Assembly (NCBI GenBank): GCA_008508345.1
Contig: QNGE01002995.1
Coordinates: 1 to 64,000 of the forward strand
DNA: 64,000 nt
Origin: Paragonimus westermani
Lineage: Eukaryota > Platyhelminthes > Trematoda > Plagiorchiida > Troglotrematidae
Direction: 5' to 3'
Shown here: positions 25,519-36,084 of the stretch, in pieces
Numbering within the stretch: position 1 is the first letter of the stretch
How the letters are laid out: each line of letters opens with the position of its first letter
Translations under genes and position numbers: made by a program
The notes under the pieces: model-generated
Told to the model about the DNA's origin: nothing
The model's database searches: none
Seen by the model: the letters and a program-made list of their open reading frames with translations, nothing else

Positions 25519-26960
25519 TTAGTTTCCTCAAAAACTCGATTCATTTAGCGAATGAATATATAGGTAATCCATACCACTGGTGATCTCAGTTAACTCTTGT
25601 CAGAATTTACGAATCTACACTAACGGAACAAAAGAAGACAAATTAATTTCCTCTGTCTTACTGTTGATCAGTAGTTACCCATCCGCTGAAATTCTCAGAA
25701 AGCGTCAAGATGACAACTTTTGATTTGGTTCCCCTATCCGTAAGTTAACGGTGTCCAGTTAATAAAGTTGTAGGAAGCAATTGATGGTGAAACCTTAGCC
25801 ATAATTCTCTGAGATGAATTTTACACACATTGCTGCTGTTGTCCAAGAGATGCAGCAATTTTAGTTGCTCAATACCCACCAGGTCCGTCGTATTGGTTTA
25901 TCTTCTGGTTCATTTGAATTATCAAAAAATTGGTCCAAGCACGACCTTAGGATGTTTGGTCATTTATTGTTGATGTACCCACTGAAAAGTATTTCTTTTA
26001 GCAGGAAAATTTCCTCTTGGAGTTTTTGCTGGGCATGAATGTTGAAACAGGACAGAGAGAAACGACCGCAAATGGAATGTTAGCGCATTCACTTAAATGT
26101 AGACAAGTGTGCACAAAAAACGTTGGAATCTTCCCTTTTAGCAGTACACTGTTATACAGTCAACCAGATACTATATGTTGAACAGTACGTTATATTATTT
26201 GTAAGAGACAGTTGGAAACTTTGGTGAATGTTTAATCGTGTAGTGTTTCTTAACTGCTAATTTGTCGAAAGTTCATTCGAAATGGAAACAAAACGATTCG
26301 TCAGTTTATCTAAACTGACTGTATTGCTGGGGTGATCTGCAAATGTTTATGTTCTGGCCAAGGACTAATTACTGTACAGTTGCTATCAAAGTGATGCACG
26401 GAAGACGTTGAAAATCGGTAAATAACTCACAAAAGTGTATTGTTTTGATTTATCATAATGAATGAGAAACCTTGTTCGAACGTCAGGACCGAAAGTTGTA
26501 TTCATGCCTGTAGTCCCTAAACAAAGGCGAACATTGAATAATATTTTCTATGAGTTTTTATTACTGGTCGATCAGATCGTTTTACAAAGCAAAATTCCTT
26601 GTATCTGGTATCTGCTCACATCCAAGAGCGCAGCACGCTTGGACAATCACAGCTAAATCGACTCAGCTTAAAAATTCTGCTCGATTTGTATGTGCACGAG
26701 GGACATCTCCACTGTAAGGTTTTGGCCAACCCTCCAACTCCACCCAACACGGTGTCAGATGCACCGATCTAACAGACTGCTATTTTGATGTATTCCAATT
26801 TTTGCAATTCAACGTGAATGCACTCCGTTGCCACTTCTGAACGTTCTGCTACTCACCTTCAGCACCGTTCTTCTTCCGTTATTAAATGATCCAACATAAT
26901 TTCGCCACCGACTGATTTGAAAACAGGAATATATAAACAAAGATATTTCCCTGTCTCTCA

Positions 26961-26995
26961 TATACATATATATATATACATATATATATATATAT
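26961..26995. repeat. AT microsatellite
   Basis: An imperfect (TA)n tract with TACA interruptions. It abuts the left arm of the fold-back element directly. A similar (TA)n tract lies about 40 bases beyond the right arm. Confidence 0.9.
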
Positions 26996-27250
26996 TTTAA
27001 TCAATCGAAAAAGAAGGCACACACTGAGAGGCGAACGATTTATTGTGACGTTTCAAATCCACACTAAGATCCGTTATCAAACAAATTAATATGTCGGAAT
27101 AAGAATGGAAATTGTTCTGTCGCTCACCGTGTCCATGTTTCCGTATGTCTTCGGTCGTTATTCGTTTCACCGTCAACGATGCTGACGTGTGGATTTAAAA
27201 CGTCACAATAAATCGTCCAACACTCAGTGTTTTCCCTCTTTTTCGATTAA
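26996..27250. mobile_element. Fold-back element with about 65-bp inverted arms, Penelope-like terminus
   Basis: The left arm (26996-27064) and right arm (27187-27250) are near-perfect reverse complements, sharing AATCGAAAAAGA, CGATTTATTGTGACGTTT and the flanking AATCCACAC. About 120 bases separate them. The segment next to the left arm, read on the minus strand, is TTGATAA, a short GATC/GATT stem with an 8-base loop, then GAAACGTC. This resembles the CTGANGA ... GAAA core of hammerhead ribozymes known from terminal repeats of Penelope-like elements, but with altered core bases. No open frame lies inside, so it is a non-autonomous or collapsed element. Confidence 0.6.
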
Positions 27251-27293
27251 TTTGAATATGCTATCTGAGCTGCAGACATTCCCATTGATTAAC

Positions 27294-27310
27294 ATATATA
27301 TATATATATG
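27294..27310. repeat. AT microsatellite
   Basis: A short (AT)n run, about 43 bases beyond the right arm of the fold-back element. Confidence 0.9.
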
Positions 27311-30300
27311 ACCGTGTTTTCACTCGTTTGCAAATGAAACTAGGTGACCGTTCAACTGTGCTTTGTTCTACGATGTGCTTAATTGTTATCATTATGATTA
27401 TCATCGTTTTGTTGCCCACTTAACAAGGTGATCGTCATTATTATATGGTGGCGTAAGTGGTGGGTGACTTTGAAGATAATCGCAATATCTACAACGAAAT
27501 ACGAACTACAAGTGGTAAGAATAACCACTAACTGACGTTCATACGGCAATGTGTGTGATCGGGGTTCACTGCGTTTTCGAAGAACTCCGAACAATGAATA
27601 TATACTATCTATGATGTTGATATAGAGTTTAGTAAATAACATCTTCTGAGCTACATTGACTGTCATCTAAATCTCTGATGAGCCATCAGCTGCAACCCTA
27701 AATCATCTCGATTCAGACGAAATACAGTTGTTTTCCGAACCGCCGATATTACTGTTCTTGGGGTGTTGATAAATTAAGTTAATAAAACAGCGCTCTTTTG
27801 AAACATGGTCTGTTGAACACGTTTTCTATCAAAAAACTGTCTGTAAGTCCAAATCTATATGTGTGCTTTTCTTTTGAAAATGTGGATATATGACAGCAGA
27901 ATACCCATTTTTCATAGCGCACATACTATCCACTTGATGTGACTCAAAATGAGACTCTTTAGACCTCAGGTGCTTCTACAACTTGATAGCAGTCAGCTAT
28001 TATTCTGCTACATTCACCCGTAAAGTGAACGCAATTGTGATGTCACCTGGTTTCGTTGTTCACCTGCTTCTCTTTTACGCTACACATTTTGGTGGGAATC
28101 CACGTGAGATTTGGAGTGAAACACAGTGAACCATTAATATATACGCAAACTTTGTTATTTACCACGAAAACGTCATTCACTGGCCTAAATGATTGTGGCA
28201 TAGTGTCTCATAGATTAAGGAACTATTGGTAGACTTTACTTTACTGGATGCTAGCAATGTTCTTTGGCCTGAAGTGGTACCATACATGTACCTGTCTTGT
28301 GTGTAGTCTATCTCGTTGCACTTTTCACAAAACATTAGGGGCAGTTATTAGTTAACATGTATCGGGTGCGCACATCTCGTAGGGTAGTTTATAAACTTTC
28401 ATTCGGATAGCATCAGCTTTAAGAAAGCTGTAGGCAGCTTTATAAAGGTAATCTGGATGTGTACAACCTATGATGACGAAAGCGATGTGCGTAAATTAAT
28501 GCGATTCTCATCGGTCTCTGTAAGCCCAAATGGATCCCTTCAGCTTTAAGAACTTTGACATCGCCGGTTTAATTTGCCTTTTTTCTAACATACGATGATT
28601 ATCTGCAATGTATTCAGTTTATTCAATCAAAACCTGCATCAGTTTACTCACCTCAACTTGGCTTTTATCCAAAGCGGGAAAACGTGTCCGCCAGCCACGT
28701 ATAGTTCCACATCGCGGTTTGACCAGGCACTAACATCTCAATGCATTTAATTCCCATGTCTTACCTTTATGTCGACTGGTTGTCAACTAAACTGAAACTA
28801 GCTCGACATCTCAGATCAGCCATTTAGATGCAGATGACCTCTATCAACGCATGATGCCCAAATCAGAGTGCAAACCGGCTTCACAATCAACCAGAGTATG
28901 AGTGGGTGAATTGTTATACCAGTGACTTGCCAAAATGTTGACGGCGAACAAAAATGTCTTCAGACGGATGCTCGAATGTTATTAGAATTGTGATGAATAC
29001 GAGCATTTTCGTGGACCTCTACCAGATGGTAAACAACATGGACACTATCTGTGTCACAGGTGAATAAGCACAGTCTAAGTCTTAACATTGATTGGTATTC
29101 ATACAATCACTTTTGGGGATTGTGTTGTACTAGTCTGGGAAACGGTGGACAGTACAGCCACATTATGGACAAGAATATCTTGTCTTCAAAAACGCTTTTG
29201 TCCAGAGGGATTTACGAGACCAGATTACCTGTGGACATGTGCGTGACTACTTAAGACCGAACATTGTTGCAAATTCATAATGTACCAAGTCAGTCTACAT
29301 GACAATCATCCTAACACTGACAGGATGTGGAACACCGGTCGCTTTTATTGTAAGTTTGATAGGGGAAATGGATAGAAGATTAGATGAAGCGGTTGCGTTA
29401 GGTTGTAAAATTTGAGTACCTCTAAACACCACTAAGGTTACTCATTACAAATGTATTATCTTTTTATTGGTCCCGAGTTTATTCAGTGTCTGACACACTG
29501 AAATGACTAAAACGTGCAACGTATGGACTATTGCTATATCTGTATGGGTAAGTAAGTGAGAGACTATTCTGAGGGGGGTGTACGCAAGTTTGCTAATGTG
29601 CACACACAGTACAACAAATATTTTATTGACATTCATTATTAGCGCGTCGCTCATAACTAATGGCAAATGTTAAGCTGCCCGGCTTTTTAGAGTAGGATCT
29701 TCTATCCAAAAGGGAAGCCACTATTGTAAACCACTGTATGTCTGTACACAACAAAGCTAACCTGCTTGCCCAACCTGTCAACCACTATCATTAATTTTCA
29801 CATAATTTCAGTTTCCAAGGCTTCACTGCTTCTTGCGTTCAGAAACAAAAATAAACGAAATGTCATCTTCACTGGAAGCACAAACCAATGACTGTTTTGA
29901 ATCAGTGTTCTCCAAACTGGACAGTACACTCCATTTGACAGCGATGAGTGAAAAGAACGAGTCTGCAGTGAAAAAGTAGACAGGTGGTGAACGACGAGGA
30001 TTCAATTCATGGTTCTGAAAATGGAGAATAAACATTCTTCCAAATGACATTAGATATAAAGTTGATGGGTCGACGTAATTTCATCATATTTTTAAGTTGA
30101 CCATCACTCACATTTGATCGCAGCGTTCGCATTCAGATAGACTATCCAGCCAGCCTCTTTCGAAAACAAGCACTAGACTCGAGNCAACTTGAAAATAAAC
30201 CAAATCCCCGACTACTCATCAGAATTCACCATATTTATTTGTAACGTTAATCTTTGATCGTAGAGTGGCTTCATACTGGATTCATTCAAATAAAGTATTG

Positions 30301-30620
30301 GGCTGGCCTCAATTTAATTGCTTTATTCAAAACCGAACGAGAAGGATGACAGTGTTGTGGTCAGGAGTCCAAAGGGGGAGAACGTTACGCCTGAAGGGAC
30401 ATGAAGGTTTGACATGAAACAGTTAGGGAACCACTGATTTACCCGCAACTTACTCATGTGCTGTCCTGCAATCAAATCGCAACAAACTGAAGGTTCCGGG
30501 ACGATGCTACTCAAAAAGTGCCATCATTTCTGAAGCACATAAGCTCGCAAAGATCCAGAAAACCCAGTTTGAGGACAAGACCGTTCTTTTTAGTAGGGCT
30601 CGGCAGTAGTACGTATACTC

Positions 30621-30690
30621 GTCATCACCGGGGTTTGGACCCCTCTTAAACCTACGTAAAGAAAGCATGTTGACCTCTGCACCACTGATC
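30621..30690 (-). mobile_element. tRNA-like SINE head
   Basis: On the minus strand the sequence has an A-box-like TGGTGCAGAGGTCAACATGC and, about 30 bases later, a T-arm-like GGGGTCCAAACCCC with a perfect 4-bp stem and 6-base loop, matching the spacing of pol III A and B boxes. The acceptor and anticodon stems do not pair well, so this is not a functional tRNA gene. A tRNA-derived SINE or tRNA pseudogene is the likely origin. Confidence 0.5.
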
Positions 30691-32058
30691 TTTCATTAAA
30701 CACTAAGGAAGTGTAACCGTTGACCTTTCAACCAATTTTGCTCGTGCGTTACGATTGGTGCACCTGATTGTTTCGACGGTTGCTGCCAAATATGAGTGAC
30801 ATTCGACTTGAACCAACCGTGCCTCGACAACCTATGTGTTCCCTATGGCTTCCAGTCCATCCACACTTTGAATGACGCCATTTCAACTCATTACTTGCAA
30901 TGCCTACTTACTCCGTTGACCACTGACTGAGTATAAGAATTTCAATTGAACGCTAGGGCCGGGGAATACCTAGTGCCCTTGAACTATTGGGAGCTCTACC
31001 TAGATCAGAATGTCAAAGTTCGTTTTTATAAAAGTCGATTTGAATCACTGTGTAAGATACAGGTTATTTTGAAACAGTGCAGCTTAACGAGTTAGATAAT
31101 TATTGAAATGATAACTCAGATGAATTTAGTTCTTGGCTTTTCTAGTGATTTGCTTTTATAAAAAGTGTACTTGGAAAGTGACACTATTTTTGTTTCATCG
31201 GAGCTGCTTTCGACTCTCAAAATATATTGTTGCCAAGCCAGAAAAAAAAACGAACGAGTATATTGACCCCACGTTGACCCAGAAGTGTTGCAAAACTGGT
31301 GGCCACTTGTTCACTCATCTTATAGCAGTACATTGAATGCTGAGCACCCGCTGTGACGGATGTTAGTTTCCAAAGACAAGTGGGATGTATCTTTTGAGAC
31401 GCTGTCGAGCGAACTTGGTTGTCTGTGTGACTGAATCCAGCCTAACAATTCTAAGTTCACCTGAGCATAAGGACAGTAAATGGAATCAGTTTGTGCTAGT
31501 CAGTTGTTTGTTTGTCAGTGTACAGAGAAAGCCCGAAAGCTTTGTACTCCACAGTGATCCAATCCAATGACTAGGTAACCGTCAAATTGAAAAGTCTTCT
31601 TATACAATGCTCAATTAGGTAGTCCACTTTTAAAGCAACTATTAACCTATTTTTAACATCCGACCGTATAACCTGCCTAAACAGTGACTCTAGCTGGTTG
31701 GGGAGCTTCCAAACACTTGAGATATATAGACATTCTGTGACGCCTTCCTGTTGGGAATCTGTGACACCGCTGCATTGTGAAACTTAAGAATCCGTGGTAG
31801 TACCATCCAAGATAGCCCGTAGCATCCACTTTTAAGTTATCTTAATAGAATTCCCTTTTTATGGAATAACTATTAAAATACTGTCATCCATTCAAACCGT
31901 GTAAACGCACAGTAAATGAAAAAAGTGGGTTTCGATACAATGACCGAAGTTGTTTTTATCAAGCTGCCCGGAAAAATGTTTTGTTACTTAATTAGGTGAC
32001 AAAAAGGTACTCAATCAGTCTTACCACCAACTCCTTGTACTGTCCACATCGGATATCT

Positions 32059-32559
32059 TTAGGACTCTACACTTTCACGTGCTGTGAGTGCATAACAAAA
32101 TGCTTCTGTCCAATTATCCCGCCAACATGGCCAACTGGTTGTCTTCTTACGAAAATGAGCCCCATTTGCGCATTGCACATGCACCCACGCATTAACCACA
32201 ATTTCTTGACTGAACTTTACAAGCCTGTATATAGCGTTTGAACTGTTATTAATGGAGAATTGTTGCAGATCTGAAGGTATAAGATAGTGCGCAAAATTGG
32301 TTTTAGAGCTATTCGCCTTCGTCAACCGTTTATAGTTAAAACTTCTATCCCGTAAGAATAGAATAGATAAAGAATTCCTGTTAACGGAAGCTCTTTCCGA
32401 ATTTTTTTTGTCTTCACTGGAATAACCATCCTTCGGGACGACTGAACAGACTACAGACACATCTAGCTCACTTTTGCTGCCACCCACTTGATCTACACAT
32501 CTGACTGACTGCCACTTTCTCACTGGTGACCATTCTACACACTGTCGGATGCACACCAA
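32059..32559 (-). CDS. Unassigned minus-strand open frame, 166 codons
   Basis: It begins MVCIRQCVEWSPVRKWQSV and is hydrophilic after a short cysteine-bearing start. An AG acceptor (GTGCATCCGACAG) occurs just before CVEWSP in this frame. It is the last of three consecutive minus-strand open frames covering 33185-32059, which could be exons of one gene or a decayed coding region. I recognise no domain, and the donor phases I tested between frames did not fit cleanly. Nested antisense in the 12.9-kb intron. Confidence 0.25.
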   Translation of the reverse strand: MVCIRQCVEWSPVRKWQSVRCVDQVGGSKSELDVSVVCSVVPKDGYSSEDKKNSERASVNRNSLSILFLRDRSFNYKRLTKANSSKTNFAHYLIPSDLQQFSINNSSNAIYRLVKFSQEIVVNAWVHVQCANGAHFRKKTTSWPCWRDNWTEAFCYALTARESVES

Positions 32560-32617
32560 CGTGAATCAGTACAAATCTTACAAGAACTGTCTATCAATTA
32601 GTCACATTGTTAATTCT

Positions 32618-32971
32618 TCAGGTAATACTTGCATATTGCAATAAGTCTGATGAATATCGCTTGTCACCTGCCCTCCAGGAAAGGTGACAATAACATGTCT
32701 TCTTTCTGCGCTGATGATTCCGTCGAATGTAACTCCGTTTACCACGAACAAAAGATGTACGGATGACGTTCACGCCACCATAGTGGCAAGATGTAGAATG
32801 TGTTATCAGTTTGTTACGAAGTCTTTCTTTTCTGGATGACCAAGTCTCTTTATTGTTATTCTGACAATTGACCTGTTGGCCAGTTGTTAAGTCATGTGCC
32901 ATGATACATGTTCGCTTTTCTCGATAGTACAAAAAATATACACGAGTTAAATTACCAAAATGTTCTGTCAC
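32618..32971 (-). CDS. Unassigned minus-strand open frame, 117 codons
   Basis: Basic and cysteine-containing (TSCHYGGVNVIRTSFVRGKR, then RRNHQRRKKTCYCHLSW). A plausible donor, GGGCAG|GTGACA, follows the CYCHLSW stretch. It overlaps the preceding minus-strand frame (33185-32952, hydrophobic N-terminus MCLLFSVSIKVLF) by 20 bases in another frame. This arrangement would suit a spliced secreted protein or a frameshifted pseudogene. No family recognised; coding status uncertain. Confidence 0.22.
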   Translation of the reverse strand: MTEHFGNLTRVYFLYYREKRTCIMAHDLTTGQQVNCQNNNKETWSSRKERLRNKLITHSTSCHYGGVNVIRTSFVRGKRSYIRRNHQRRKKTCYCHLSWRAGDKRYSSDLLQYASIT

Positions 32972-35547
32972 TGTTCACATATTTTCTTTCACGAGGCAAT
33001 CCACTTTTGTATCCACGTGATCGTATTAGATAATTCCAGGGTGAAAGCTTTAAACAACAAGGTAGTGTTACTGACTCTTTCGCGTTGAAGTGTTTGTAAG
33101 AGTTAGAAGCTAACCATGTAGGTATGTAGCTCCATGAGTGATAAGTGAACAATACCTTAATACTAACTGAAAATAATAAACACACTGATCCGGTGGCAAC
33201 TACGTCGAAGTATTTTAATTCTAGTTTTTCAGTGACAGTTGAACCAGAAGAAAATCCTAGTTTGTTGTTTTTGCATATTCTGCTAACATGTTCGGCGACG
33301 GAAAAAACTTGGAGCTGGGTTTATTGTAAACTTTTTTGGACAAGATTATTTAAGCTTCGTGTTCTCCACATGAAGCACTTACGAAATAGTCTTGATAAAG
33401 AAGTGTTTCATCAAGTTTGAGCTTATTTGTACCCAAGACGAGACTAACAAAGACAGAAGACTTCTCATCACTAGCTCGTCTTCAAACAATTACCCCCAAA
33501 GCCGTCAGTAAAACACACGCAAAAACAATAAAGCGATAAGTGTAGGTTACAAGCATTCCAAAGTATACCGAAGTATTTTCTAATGTGCCAAGTGTGATAA
33601 GTTACTATAGTTTGTAATTGGGCGAGTGGTTACATTAGGTGAGACCAATAGGTTGCTCCAGATATCAATAGTTATGTGTAATCCTACGTCCGCTGCTGAC
33701 AGTTTATAGTTTTACATAGGTTCCGAGGCAAAATTGCCTACAATAAACTGATAAATTCAACCCTAAAAAAGTACCTTAGTCCAGAGGAGGCTGGTAAACA
33801 TTACATCTCAGCCAACCTTGAGATTCGGTAAGTACCCTCGTGGTTTCTTCAACTTCCAGATATTAATTAGGGGATTTAGGCTGAGTGAATTTTAAATTTT
33901 CACTCAAAGTAATCAGGCACGGTGGACATTAGTATCTGTTCAAATTTACAGAAGTATTGACGATTTCAACCCACGCGGCACCTAAGCATCTCTCAGTCAG
34001 AATCTAAAGGCCCCTTGGTATTAAAGATCGTTCGGACATTTTCAACTGTTATATGAAGTTTGTAATATCACACTTTGTTCACTCAGTTAGAGGATGATGG
34101 ATGAACATTTCTTCTCAACTGTTTGCTCCCACACTAGAGTCGAAGTGTGCATTTTGACCCACAAAACGGAATCGTATTTTACAGAGCACCATGTGATTTC
34201 AGAATATGAAGGACGCATCGACTGCATTCATACATGGATCCAAATCCACGTTTGTTTTTTTTTGAGTGAATAAGTTACAAACTAAGGAGTCACTGACTTC
34301 AAACTGATGGATGCTCACCCTCAAATCAATGTCTTCTATCTTGATTAGGTTCTCCCATATTTGAGATGAGTGACAAACCGACAGGCAATTTGAATGGAGC
34401 CAGGGTTCCTATCCACTTGACCTTTGATTCTGGCATCTTTTGGACATGCGTCAAAATTTCTGGGATTGGTGCTACATAACAACACGATGAAACATCTCAT
34501 TAGACATGTTTTGTCCTGGTGACAAGATGTAATTTACAACCTCTGAACAAAGGTTTCTTGCTTGATTATCCCATAAGCTGCTTGTTTGTCTTGTTTTTGC
34601 ACGGAGCTGACCAAATAACGTGAAAATGCCAAAAACCCACAACAATTCTTCCCCCTTTCTAATGGAATAGATCGAAGGAGTCCAGTGTTTTGAAGTCGAT
34701 GTGTTCGCCAACCTCCTTAGGCAAACCTCTCGATGCAATGTGAAGGAAAGACTTCAGGAGATGTGTACATAGTTATGAATAAGTGCTAATACATAAGTGT
34801 ATCAAGAAACTTTATCGTGTCAGCTGAATGGCTACAGGTCGACAAAAGTTAGCCAAGGACATGGAAAGCCACAAATTAGAAAAGAGTAACTCGTTTGGAT
34901 TTAACTTCAGATGACCATCCTGGTAAGAGGTATGGAGATTGGCATTCATCGAGCCCCATTAAAATATGTTACAAAACCAGTGAACACTAATGATGTCATC
35001 ACATATTTAAATAAAACGGGACAATTGAAAAGAGTGACTGCATAAGCAAGTGAATATTATATCACCTGCAATTATGCAGTTTAACCGACACATGGATGAT
35101 GATGCTGTATCATAAATATCGACTGGAACTGGGCTTTATCTGGTGAATTTGACAAGGTGGACATTTTTGTCTATTGGCATCTGGAAGATAATATTTTTGT
35201 TCAGAGGGCGCACATGGTGAAAGAGAGAGCCTAATCTAGCTTGTTTTAAAATCCACCATAGTGTGACAGTGCGAGATGAGCTGAAGCTGTATGGGTGAAT
35301 ACAACAATAAATAAAAAATATCGTTAAAAACGCCAATGTAAATATCAATATCAGTTACTTCAGTCTGCGTAGCATCACTGTTTGTAGCAGACGTTAACAC
35401 GAGTACACTTACAGCTCTGTCCCATGTAACATCAATGTATTCACCTGCCAGTCTAATTTTCAGTCACATTTATTGATGAGTATATGTTGTTCTTGCTTTA
35501 CTGTTGAAAATCATTTTGTATTTCGACTTTCTTCTTTTGTGTTTTAG

Positions 35548-36084
35548 GTTAAGTGTTCTGACTGGCTGTTCAGTTGTCTTGCTCCAGATGGGTTTATGGA
35601 CCCAAGCGAAATGTGCGACACGCGACGTGGAGGACTACCGATTGTTCCTCCAGGTGTTCGAATCATTCTCACCTGCTCTCCCACAACTGCGGTTTGCCAA
35701 CGATTGTCACGTAGCCCAATTGTGCGCGTGGTAAATTACCCAGTAGGCAAAAAATTCATTACTAAAAAAGCTCTCTCATCTCGGACCGCTCTGTTTGCTG
35801 ACGACCTCCTTAACCTCAGTCACCAGGATGAGCACCGAATTGCCCAACCACCAGAATTGGTCATGCTGTTGCCTGATTTATCAGATCTGCCGGTGGTCTC
35901 CCAGCCACAGCAAGCTGCGATGCCTTTCCAGCACTTCCTAGAATCTGATCCAGAAGGATTGCAGCAAGCAACAGCACTGGTTCGAGCTCGAATCACGGAT
36001 CCCGTTGCCCTGCGAGCATATGAACAATGGCCTCTAAGACACTTACCGTTGGCGCAAGTGGGCAATGTTCTTGCATCAATTCAA
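35548..36084 (+). CDS. STAND gene exon: NACHT sensor-1 region and C-terminal part
   Basis: The acceptor has a strong tract (CTTTCTTCTTTTGTGTTTTAG), and 537 nt run phase 0 to phase 0. The start VKCSDWLFSCLAPDG and then LPIVPPGVRIILTCSPTT (GVRIILTCSP, 35653-35682) fit the W-L-P..LP..V+hIhS sequence that follows Walker B in nephrocystin-3 and TTC41 relatives; the hydrophobic strand is sensor 1. The tail LRHLPLAQVGNVLASIQ fits the L-x-x-L-x-x-x-x-x-x-x-I helix that starts the NACHT-associated helical region. The donor is uncertain: CAA|GTTTAA is weak, and an earlier CAA|GTGGGC at 36055-ish keeps the same phase but would remove the helix. Confidence 0.78.

Larger units (their letters stand above)
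22627..35547. other. Large intron (12.9 kb) within the NACHT domain
   Basis: This intron separates Walker B from the sensor-1 region. It contains a GC-rich two-copy tandem repeat (23510-23880), an unassigned minus-strand open frame (25030-25518), two AT microsatellites, a fold-back element (26996-27250), a tRNA-like SINE head (30621-30690), an N at 30184 and a run of minus-strand open frames (32059-33185). The remaining sequence shows no recognisable gene. Confidence 0.7.

Noticed and set aside
27044..27081. Active hammerhead ribozyme
   Set aside because: Core bases depart from CTGANGA and stem II is only four base pairs with a wobble; kept only as a decayed motif.
30621..30690. Functional tRNA gene
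   Set aside because: A and B boxes and the T stem are present, but anticodon and acceptor stems do not pair.
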